A stretch of DNA of 10,634 nucleotides, taken from assembly GCA_025331435.1 (NCBI GenBank), contig JAIWNI010000338.1:1-10634 (forward strand). Direction: 5' to 3'. The position numbers were made by a program, and so were the translations under genes. This document shows positions 1 through 6,478 of this stretch, piece after piece. Every line of letters starts with the position of its first letter. Position 1 is the stretch's first letter. The notes under the pieces are model-generated. The model was not told where the DNA came from. It did not search any database and worked only from the letters and a program-made list of their open reading frames with translations. The stretch is from Choanephora cucurbitarum. Taxonomy: Eukaryota; Mucoromycota; Mucoromycetes; Mucorales; Choanephoraceae.

Positions 1-272
1 TGACAAGTCATCATCACCGATCAACTTCAAACTTCACAAAAACTCTCTTTGAACTCATCTTATAATTTACCATTAAAAAAAATGGCACTTTTATCATTAC
101 TTCACCATCAAATCAACTTCTAAGTTTTTCCAAATTGTACGAACATATAAATCCATATGTCTGCACAAATGAAACATTATTTAAGGACAGCCAGCGCGCC
201 GTAGTGCAAGTTAAAAGTCGAAGCTAGAGTTGTCAGATATTGTTGTGTCCAGCACGATGTTAATTACCTAAA

Positions 273-284
273 CACTACAAGAAA
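273..284 (+). repeat. possible CACTA-type transposon end (CACTACAAGAAA)
   Basis: Seen: the twelve bases CACTACAAGAAA. Known: plant CACTA elements of the En/Spm group end in inverted repeats beginning CACTACAAGAAA, and these elements encode tnp2-type transposases. The motif lies about 260 bases past the stop codon of the tnp2-like relic, facing outward in the sense expected of an element end. Inference: it could be the surviving left terminus. No convincing right-hand partner was found. The TAGTG at 3015-3019 shares only CACTA and a gapped AGAA, and its flanking bases do not give a clear target duplication. Confidence 0.3.
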
Positions 285-496
285 GGAAAGGTTGTATTAA
301 GCAACGCGATTAAGAACTATAGGAGTAAAAACTGAAAAGTGAAGAGTCGTTCGGCAAGCTAAAAAGTGTTACAAGCCTCGAAGCATATCCAATGCGACTG
401 TGTTATTTGTACTCAAAGGAGGTTTAGTATCAAATGTTAAGGTACCCATCATTCAAACAAAGTATTTTTTTTGCTCACCCCCCCTACCCTTTTATT

Positions 497-523
497 TAGT
501 GTAGCTTTTGATAGTATACACTA
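497..523. repeat. short inverted repeat (7-bp arms, 13-base loop)
   Basis: TAGTGTA at 497-503 is the exact reverse complement of TACACTA at 517-523. It lies just past the stop codon of the minus-strand transposase relic and could form a hairpin in its 3' UTR, or be a chance AT-rich palindrome. The arms contain TAGTG and CACTA, which recalls CACTA termini, but such short arms carry little weight. Confidence 0.3.
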
Positions 524-536
524 TGACTCTTATGAA

Positions 537-852
537 TTACATATGGCTTATTTCATCTCGCTTTCTATCCTCTAACTTCTTGTAGTACAATGCATCTAAC
601 CAGATTACTTTGAACTGATTGATATGATTGTTGTATGTGACCAGTCTCGCCAAAGTAACAATGTCTTCTACGTCGCATACCGTGAATTCTTTTACTTCAT
701 TCTCGCGAAACAATTTGGTAACAGGTACATTGAACCTATCTAAAATACTCTTTTTTGCTACAGAAATTACGGCCAAATGATGGACCTGATTTTGATGCTC
801 ATGAACCATATATACAATCACGTTCCCAACATATTAGGACGTTTTTCTTGCT
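537..852 (-). pseudogene. tnp2-like relic: last exon (C-terminal domain)
   Basis: This exon follows the 57-nt intron at 853-909 and keeps phase: AG from 911-910 joins A at 852. The frame runs to the TAA at 539-537. One in-frame TAA at 836-834 interrupts it about six codons into the exon; after that about 98 codons are open. The open part includes VHHLAVI, a run ending in FTVCDVEDIV, and FKVIW followed by a Tyr/Lys-rich tail. This resembles the small C-terminal domain seen at the end of fungal tnp2-type proteins, where a (V/I)xVxDI and KVIWP-like pair recurs (recalled, not searched). No function beyond being part of the transposase can be given. Confidence 0.6.
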
Positions 853-909
853 CTACCCAAAAAAACCAGTTAGTTAATTCCAATATAGACGATTATGTAC
901 AGACATTAC
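853..909 (-). other. 57-nt spliceosomal intron in tnp2-like relic
   Basis: On the minus strand the intron begins GTAATGT at 909, has a textbook CTAAC branch site at 873-869 and ends GGGTAG at 853. Splicing is phase 2 and restores the frame between the two flanking open segments. The branch site lies about 16 nt before the acceptor, typical of compact fungal introns. Confidence 0.7.
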
Positions 910-1527
910 CTTAATGACTCCTTCACCTCGAATATTACAGAATGATTGGATCGCTTGTTTTGATGATTACCGTGATGCCACTTGGATTGGATTACAGTAT
1001 CCTCTTTCAGAATACTTGCGGCTAAAGTAACCTTAGTACTAATGGTGACATTATCCTCCTGATTAATGCGTTCGTAATGCTTGACAAGCGCTTGTTTTAC
1101 AACCTCTACAGGTATCGTTGCGATTTCTTCAGCTTGATCTAAATCTGTTTCTTTAAAACGCTCCCAAAGTCGGGTTTGCAATCCCTCAAAATCCAAAGGA
1201 TAATTCTTGAAGGTGTTCATTTTTATCTTACGAGCGGGTTTAAGATCCTTCTTCATAAGCTGATCATTGAACTGCTTGGAATAGCTTAGACGGACAAAAA
1301 CGTTGTCTGTCTTCTTAAAAGATTAAGATTTTGAACGCGAAAGATTTGTGAACTTTTGTATTGTTCGTTCAAGAGATCTACAAGAATAGTAACGCAAAGG
1401 ACCGTACGATCTGATCAAGTCGTATAAATGATAACTGACAAAGTAAGTATTCATCGTCCATAAGCGTTTGTTCAACCTCTCCGCAGCGATATCTTGACTG
1501 AGGAAAGTAGCCCATTTGGAGAACATT
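910..1527 (-). pseudogene. tnp2-like relic: exon with DUF4218-like block
   Basis: The exon starts at 1527 after the TAG acceptor of the intron at 1528-1587 and ends at 910 before GTAATG. It encodes about 206 codons in one frame, broken by a single TAA at 1325-1323. Before the stop lies FSKWATFLSQ..., then YLIR-like helix residues and GPLRYYSCRSLERTI followed by RSKS. This matches the GP-x-R-x-x-x-x-x-x-ER pattern of the DUF4218-type region next to tnp2. After the stop comes a lysine-rich linker and a polar helix with QALVKHYERIN. The reading frame continues without shift through the stop, so one nonsense change separates two otherwise open halves. Confidence 0.62.
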
Positions 1528-1587
1528 CTAGGCAAAACGAGGAAGCAATTAATAACGAAAGTACTGATATTTTGTTTGAATAACTAC
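1528..1587 (-). other. 60-nt spliceosomal intron in tnp2-like relic
   Basis: The donor is GTAGTT at 1587 and the acceptor TTGCCTAG ends at 1528. AG of the upstream exon (1589-1588) joins A at 1527 to complete an Arg codon in phase 2, giving a continuous frame across the junction. A TTAATT stretch upstream of the acceptor may serve as branch site. Confidence 0.62.
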
Positions 1588-2057
1588 CTTTTCATCTTAA
1601 ACAATTCATTCGGAGTGATAAACTTCTGAAGACTGATAGCACATGCATTGGACAAGTTCATCAAGTCTTCTTTTGCGTTGTCATATCTCAAATAAGGAAC
1701 AATCATAGCGGGTACAATATACAGAAGAAAGAACTGCCAGTCGACAGCTCTGAAAAAACCACTACGATGATCAAAAGAAAAGTTGACCGCAGTCGGTGTC
1801 GTTGGTTCGCTCTCTCTGATCCACTGATCTACTTGCTCAACAAAATCCTTTTGACTGAATTGTGTATTAACCTCAAAATAGTCTTGTCTTGCACCCTTTT
1901 TCATGAAGCGTTTGCTATGATGATAGTCTATGAGGTTCGAAACCATAAGACCCAAACCATGGCCGATCATGTGAAGTTCATCACCGAAGAAAGAGAACGA
2001 TTCCATAAAGGTGGGCAGAGAAGTAATTAAAGAAGACACTCCACGCATTCCACGTTT
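1588..2057 (-). pseudogene. tnp2-like relic: exon with FFGDELHMIGHG block
   Basis: After the TTGTAG acceptor the frame opens with KRGMRGVSSLITSLPTF and continues through FFGDELHMIGHGLG to the donor at 1587. It has about 156 uninterrupted codons, the longest intact stretch of the relic. The LPTF...(F/D)E(L/M)H-IGHG pattern is shared by fungal tnp2-type proteins directly after the transposase core (recalled). A mid-exon VDWQFFLLYIVPAMIVPYLR segment is hydrophobic and matches the same family region. The Met at 2048 is internal, not a start: the frame is already open upstream and joins the preceding exon by a phase-0 splice. Confidence 0.68.
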
Positions 2058-2114
2058 CTACAAGAGAAAATTTACTATCACTCTATCAATTCAACTTAAA
2101 ATGAAATTATTTAC
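2058..2114 (-). other. 57-nt spliceosomal intron in tnp2-like relic
   Basis: The donor GTAAAT begins at 2114 right after ...GGA GTA CCT, and the acceptor TTTTCTCTTGTAG ends at 2058. The splice is phase 0 and joins GVP to KRGMRG, keeping the family's pattern across the junction. The length matches the other introns of this gene. Confidence 0.65.
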
Positions 2115-2463
2115 AGGTACTCCAGTAATTAAGCGGTTTATGGATCAATCTGAGCTTTTGGAGGAGAAGTATTTGCCGTGAACACATTCAGCTGCTAGTG
2201 TATGAGCATTAATCATACAAACACGACAGCCGTATGTATGTGTATGACCTGCAAAATTCATAATTTCAGAGATACCTGGAATGTCACCAGTAATGCCCCG
2301 GATTGCAACGATTCCAGCAAATCAAACTTCATCCTGCTTCTTGATTACCAAGCATCTCTCCTACAAAGCGTTCACTTCAGCAATCACTGGTTGCAAAAAG
2401 GAAACCAGATCTTTAGACTTACCAGGTGTAAGGGCAATCTGTATCATATTTTCCTCTTTGGTT
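2115..2463 (-). pseudogene. tnp2-like relic: transposase-core exon with three stops
   Basis: One frame runs through the whole segment with stops at 2363-2361 (TAG), 2324-2322 (TGA) and 2147-2145 (TGA). Between them are KEENMIQIALTPGKSKDL, LQPVIAEVNAL, FAGIVAIRGITGDIPGI, GHTHTYGCRVC, AAECVHGKYF and INRLITGVP. The P-G-x-K and DIPG followed by GH...CRVC spacing is that of the tnp2/Transposase_21 core. The TGA at 2324-2322 sits where a Trp codon would fit (TGG to TGA). A plus-strand open frame over the same bases is only its shadow. Confidence 0.68.
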
Positions 2464-2523
2464 CTATATACACAAGATGTAAGATGATTAATAATTACCT
2501 GATATTAAATACTACAAAAATAC
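2464..2523 (-). other. probable 60-nt intron with adjacent one-base frame error
   Basis: A donor-like GTATTTTTG begins at 2523 and an acceptor TATATAG ends at 2464, giving 60 nt like the gene's other introns. Removing it joins ...HPEHR to RTKEEN, the order expected for the family, but the frame is off by one base, so a small indel must lie near the junction. An alternative donor at 2498 would give a 35-nt intron and also fails to keep frame. Confidence 0.4.
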
Positions 2524-2722
2524 CTATCGATGCTCAGGATGTGTGTTCATTACAAGACAGTTGATAAGCACTTGATGAGCTTTTTGCATGTTTTTGTGTT
2601 GATAGCCATCAACAAAGAGCACAAGACAGATGTTGTTGGAATGTACAACCTTTTCTTTCAATAGATGACGAAAGTTTTTACACGAAAAATGTCACTACAG
2701 CGCATATTCGAATCCAGCTCAT
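2524..2722 (-). pseudogene. tnp2-like relic: most upstream recognisable segment
   Basis: From about 2677 to 2527 one frame gives FRHLLKEKVVH, then CLVLFVDGYQHKN and VLINCLVMNTHPEHR. The LFVDG(Y/F) motif is a hallmark of the start of the tnp2 core, where an acidic residue is conserved. Just upstream, in another frame (about 2722-2680), YELDSNMRCSDIFRV fits the segment that normally precedes it, so a frame change lies near 2680. No N-terminal zinc-finger-like part or start codon could be found further upstream. Confidence 0.55.
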
Positions 2723-3041
2723 ATTTTTTGTTAGTAACTTGCAAAAAAAGTGTCTTTAGATTTCAAAAGTATATAGGTGATATCATCATGAAATTGAATG
2801 ATAAAAGTGTCAACTTTTTTCTGCTCAGGTAAGTCCTTTAATGTAAAAGAAGCACTCTGCTAAGTTTCAAGTCAATCGGTGATGGTGAAGTTATCTTTAT
2901 TTTTTTCATGTTCAATTTCTTGAACAAAAAATCTTAAATCAAAGAGAAATAGCAGAGGAAAGAATATTTCTACTTCAATTGAGAAAAAGAGATGAGAGAA
3001 ATCAAATTGATTCTTAGTGAATTCTTAAAAAGTGCTGAGAT

Positions 3042-3099
3042 GGGGGGACAGTTTACGAAAAGGAATATAGATATTATCCCAAAAAAAAAAGGGGGGACA
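3042..3099. repeat. two direct copies of GGGGGGACA 49 bases apart
   Basis: GGGGGGACA occurs at 3042-3050 and 3091-3099 on the plus strand; the second follows a run of ten A. Such G-runs stand out in this AT-rich DNA. They are in direct, not inverted, orientation and no TGTCCCCCC partner was seen on the plus strand, so they are not evidently transposon ends. Confidence 0.35.
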
Positions 3100-3681
3100 A
3101 GATACTTCCATATGAACGGAACATTCAAAGAGATTTAGATAGCGTTTAAACTTTGAAGGTGAGACAATTTAGAAGGTTGGCTGTATTGAAGATTCAAGTG
3201 TAGGTGATGCAAAAGGATAAAGATAAACAACGTGTTGAGTAGAGAAGAAACAAATGCAATAAGCCTAAGGATGAAAACGGAGAATGTTTATTTATTTAAG
3301 TTTCTATTCCCAGACTAAGGTAGAAGTGAATGTTATAGTCAATAAGATGAGTGGTTCTATAAAGTGAAGCATAAGACATAAGATAGAGCTTTTTAACTTT
3401 GGGATATAATCAAAAAGATATACGAACGATAAGTCGCACAAAGAGGGCTTATGGCTCACTTTTTAATCATGCCAAGACTTGAATCATCAGTTTGCTGCAG
3501 TATAACAGTTGTTGTTCATCGTCTTGAATTCAAAGCAGTACTCTCTTTCTTTGTTCGTGAAAAGCTGGTTCAAGTCAGGTAGCTGAAAGCGTGCTCATTA
3601 GTTAGGGCTATGCTTAATATACTTCATGAAACGCATAGAGTTAGTAAGGAGCCTTTCGTGTGATTATAATAAAAGATATAC

Positions 3682-3703
3682 TTACTCATTTATGCATGAG
3701 TAA
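3682..3703. repeat. perfect inverted repeat, 8-bp arms, 6-base loop
   Basis: TTACTCAT at 3682-3689 pairs exactly with ATGAGTAA at 3696-3703 around the loop TTATGC. It lies in non-coding DNA, with no run of T after it and no gene beside it, so no role can be assigned. Confidence 0.4.
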
Positions 3704-3790
3704 AACGTTTAATGCCAAAGTATTCACTTTAAGGTGTACATAATAAGTTGTTTAGTGAGAAAAAAGTAGAATGTAAGGAAATTAAAAAAA

Positions 3791-3832
3791 AGAAGGAAAA
3801 GGAAGGAAAAGGAAGGAAAAGGAAGGAAAAGG
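3791..3832. repeat. purine microsatellite, 10-bp unit GGAAAAGGAA
   Basis: About four tandem copies of a ten-base unit with only purines on the plus strand, preceded by a run of A at 3784-3791. Copies are almost identical, which suggests recent slippage compared with the worn elements on both sides. Confidence 0.8.
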
Positions 3833-4078
3833 GAGCAATCAACAAAAGCCAAACCATCTAAAATTAAAACTCTATAGCCGATTCTTGACCTTTTTAAGAT
3901 AGACTGTTAGAAACAGAGATACAAGATACAAAGTTCGATTAACATGACACATATACAAGATAATAAGCAAGAAACAAAGTGTGATTACCTTGATACGTCT
4001 TCAAGACAATAAACAGGATACAGAAAACAAACAATTCTTGAATTAAGACTCCACATTCATTGAAGATCTCACATTTAC

Positions 4079-4097
4079 AATGAATATGACATTTCAT
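4079..4097 (+). repeat. left copy of probable LINE target-site duplication
   Basis: AATGAATATGACATTTCAT matches the sequence at 9474-9492 at 16 of 19 positions (differences at positions 9, 14 and 17). The right copy directly follows the A-rich tail of the LINE, exactly where a duplication should lie. The last bases overlap the ATG at 4096, so either the duplication is a little shorter or that ATG is partly flanking DNA. Confidence 0.55.
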
Positions 4098-5474
4098 GGT
4101 TCTTTCCAATAACCAACACTTTTCGTCGAGAGCGGAGTTCGAAACAATTTCCCCTCCAAGAACCAATAAAACTAAACCGACCTACTCACAAGTAGCAGCA
4201 AAAAAGCGAGTATCATTAGTCCATCATGACACAGTTCAGCCGGATCTTGATGACAGTGAACAGATCTCAACCGTTAAGTCACGTATTTAGAGCAGCAAAA
4301 TCATCCAACGCTCTTCTTCTTGATCTCACCAAGATCAGTAGTGAGTACACTGATTTTCAGAGTCTCCAGACAGTACTCTAACAACATCCCAAGATCTACG
4401 GATGTCAGTTCCTCAGCGATGGACCTAAACACTACCTTGAGCTTTGTATCAGAGAAGTTGATGACAAAAACGACATCATCAACACTGGTGTGATTTTTTG
4501 AAAAAGCGAACTAGAACTCTCCCCTGCCCCTCGGTTGATGCCAATCACAATATTACCACCGTATCGTTGACTCACCTTCCTTTTATCCACCCGGACGAAA
4601 TTGGAACAGGACTGGCAAAGAGCTTAGCACCTTTTGGTGAGATCATTGATGTAGGTAGTACGACTGAGCCCAAACTGGGTATCTTCATGGGATCTGGTTA
4701 TGCAGTACTCGGTAAGCCACAGAAGTCTAGTTTTTAGAATTAGCACACACTGTCAATTGGTGCGAATCAGAGGATCAATTCTTTCACTGCACATGGAACA
4801 ACATGCCAACCTGGTGTCGTTACTGTCATTAAACGGGACACACTAAGTTCGAATGCGAGAAATAAAAGGCTCGTATCATTTGATATTCATGTCAACAATT
4901 TGGACATCGATCCTTTAAATGTCCAAAAAAGATAGCGTCACCCGCTCAGATGAAACGCAAAGGACCAATCCCCAGAAGAGAGACAGCAGAAAAGGATTAT
5001 CAGCCTTCTAACGAAACCCTCAAGTCTCAGCACGCTTCTCGGGCTTTAAGAGTCCCTAAATTTCAGCCTTCAACTACAACTGATGATTCTATGCCTTCGC
5101 TTGATGAGAACACAACATTGATAGGACAATCTACGCTGATAGATATTCCTGAGGACATCCAATCTGTCGATGATCCTGATTATACCATGGATGATGCAGC
5201 CTCCGAAAGTGACCTTCCCTCTGACCTTGAAGACGATATCGATGATGAAGAGTTACTCGACCTCCTTCATGATCAACACATGCCAACAGAGACACTCTCC
5301 CAGAGACGCAGTACTATCCCTGCTGATCTCACTACATCCAGTCCTTCTCGCAATTCAATTACCTTGGCTCCATCGGAAACTGAGTATATTGCACAACTAC
5401 ACCAGGCACTTCAGCAAGCGTCAAATGATACTCTAGGCCCTGTGCCTACCGTCCCTTCTCCAGAACGTCAATGA
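4096..5474 (+). pseudogene. LINE ORF1: Gag-like RNA-binding protein, broken
   Basis: The frame starts at ATG 4096 (PTYSQVAAKKR), moves to frame 2 near 4280 (VFRAAKSSNALLLDL), to frame 1 near 4498, and to frame 3 near 4735. It then runs to the TGA at 5472-5474. The middle part, TVSLTHLPFIHP...LAPFGEIIDVG...GSGYAVL, has the look of an RRM-like fold. Two CCHC knuckles follow at 4815-4922. The C-terminal third is acidic and Ser/Thr/Pro-rich (DDAASESD, LEDDIDDEE). Stops lie at 4379-4381, 4830-4832, 4863-4865 and 4881-4883, and frame-ending stops at 4288, 4499 and 4735 mark the shifts. In its intact form it would bind the element's RNA in the ribonucleoprotein. About 455 codons if repaired, normal for this type. 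Confidence 0.75.
4815..4922 (+). other. two CCHC zinc knuckles of LINE ORF1
   Basis: The first knuckle reads C-x2-C-x4-H-x4-C with Cys codons at 4815, 4824 and 4854 and His at 4839; the TAA at 4830 falls inside it. The second has Cys at 4890 and 4920 and His at 4905 (YSCQQFGHRSFKC). Its first Cys position is now the TGA at 4881-4883. This is a nucleic-acid-binding module typical of Gag-like ORF1 proteins of LINEs. Confidence 0.75.
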
Positions 5475-5487
5475 GTATTGCCCTCTC

Positions 5488-6201
5488 ATGTCAAAAAATA
5501 TTATGTTCAAATATGCTTCACTAAATGCCAATGGCTTAGTGAAAACTACACAATTCACTCCTTCTTCTTATTTACGATTCCTAAGCTTACAAAACTTCTC
5601 TATTCTTAGTCTCCAAGAGACACATGCATCCGCACCTGAAATTATCGATAGTTTGGATATGCGTCTGCAACCATGCCAATCCATCTGGACAGAGCAGGTT
5701 GGGATAGTTTCCTTCTCACTCGACTATCAAATTTCACTTATTGACACGTCCACTCATTTCAGCTCACCTCGATTTTAATTATGTAGAATATCTCATGCGC
5801 ATAACTTCCATGCCCCTTTTTGTATTCTCAACATTTACGCACCAGTCAGCCCACATCCAGTTCGACGTGAATTCTACCACAACCTCGCTCTACTGTTGCA
5901 TATTCTCCGTCCTCAAATTCCCCTTGAAAACCTCATCATTTCTGGAGAGTTTAAATAATCCTACTTACGCACATCTACCTTAGGCATTGGCACCGCACTT
6001 AGTTGGAGGACTTTGCTTGAAAAGAATTTCTTTAACTGCATGCAGTTTAATGATCTTCAAGAAGTACCGACTTTCCAGCGTTCTCGCGGCCCTACAAATA
6101 GCATATAGTCTGTCATTGACTTCATCTATATGGGCCTAGACATTAAACAAGGTTTAGTTTACACTTCTATTACTCACTTATCTCCTACATGATCAGATCA
6201 T
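5488..6201 (+). other. ORF2 apurinic/apyrimidinic-type endonuclease domain
   Basis: The motifs appear in order in one frame. LNANGL is near residue 12, and QETH has its Mg-binding Glu at 5617-5619. NIYAP lies near 5840, and ISGEFK followed by a stop at 5956 sits where GDFNY is expected. GPTNSI-stop-SVIDFIYMG comes at about 6090-6130, and SDH at 6193-6201 is preceded by the TGA at 6190. The spacing is that of the exonuclease III/DNase I-like endonuclease of LINEs. The GDFN motif is altered (Asp to Glu, Asn to Lys), so the domain would be inactive even without the stops. Confidence 0.8.
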
Positions 6202-6478
6202 GCCATTCTTACAGTTACAACGCATCTGGGCTCCTCTAAGTTGAAGGGCGGCTTATGGAGAGCTAACCCGGCCAATGCTTCTCAAAGAGCATTCAAGCAC
6301 AAAGTTTCAGCTAAAATTGAAGATATTCTCAATACTGCTTCTACGTCTGAATCTCCACATATTGTTTGGGATCGGGTAAAAACAGCCACTGCACAAATGG
6401 CTCAAAAATATGGCATTAAGCACACCTGTTGGCGAACTGATACGCTTCGGAAACTGGAGAAACAAAAGAACAGACTTC

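Larger units (their letters stand above)
1..536. other. non-coding AT-rich spacer
   Basis: No open frame of note and no RNA gene is visible on either strand. The stretch lies downstream of the 3' end of the minus-strand transposase relic, so part of it may be that element's 3' non-coding flank. It contains a CACTA-like motif and a short hairpin, listed separately, and a C-rich run at about 476-489 close to the hairpin. Nothing else in it could be assigned. Confidence 0.6.
537..2722 (-). pseudogene. degenerate multi-exon tnp2-like (CACTA-superfamily) transposase
   Basis: The reading frame can be followed from about 2722 down to the TAA at 539-537. In order it shows a segment with LFVDGYQ (about 2600-2620), a TPGKSKDL...FLQP stretch (about 2390-2440), GDIPGI, then GHTHTYGCRVC (near 2240). 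The last resembles the small-residue/cysteine motif after the tnp2 core. Next come a GVSSLITSLPTF / FFGDELHMIGHG block, a SYGPLRYYSCRSLERTI block resembling the DUF4218 region found beside tnp2 domains, and a C-terminal domain ending in FKVIW. Known: tnp2 (Transposase_21) with a DUF4218-like tail is the transposase of CACTA elements. Inactivating changes include stops at 836-834, 1325-1323, 2147-2145, 2324-2322 and 2363-2361, plus frame breaks near 2500-2530 and 2680. The family call rests on recalled motif patterns and is fairly secure; the N-terminus could not be found. Confidence 0.72.
2723..4078. other. AT-rich region without recognisable genes
   Basis: About 1.36 kb between the transposase relic and the LINE. 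No open frame here has recognisable content. On the minus strand, 2859-2734 is open for 42 codons including LKDLPEQKKVDTF, and may be a worn upstream piece of the transposase relic or chance. A minus-strand scrap near 3595-3490 is open for about 35 codons with no recognisable motif. The microsatellite at 3791-3832, the hairpin at 3682-3703 and the paired GGGGGGACA words are listed separately. The original 5' part of the transposase gene should lie here but has decayed beyond recognition or was lost. Confidence 0.5.

Noticed and set aside
1767..2564. Plus-strand open frames at 1767-2030, 2202-2564 and 2281-2487
   Set aside because: They lie antisense to the tnp2-like exons, whose motifs are clear on the minus strand; the plus-strand products have no recognisable features.
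3042..3099. GGGGGGACA words as ends of a small DNA transposon
   Set aside because: Both copies point the same way and no inverted partner was found on the plus strand.
3564..3580. GGTTCAAGTC as a tRNA B box (also GGTTCAAAC near 10271)
   Set aside because: No A box, acceptor stem or cloverleaf can be drawn around either.
3939..4166. Minus-strand open frame across the LINE 5' end
   Set aside because: It crosses the proposed insertion boundary and has no motif; best explained as chance.
5170..5436. Plus-strand frame overlapping the acidic tail of ORF1
   Set aside because: The ORF1 frame is continuous with the zinc knuckles and uninterrupted to 5471; the other frame has no supporting motif.
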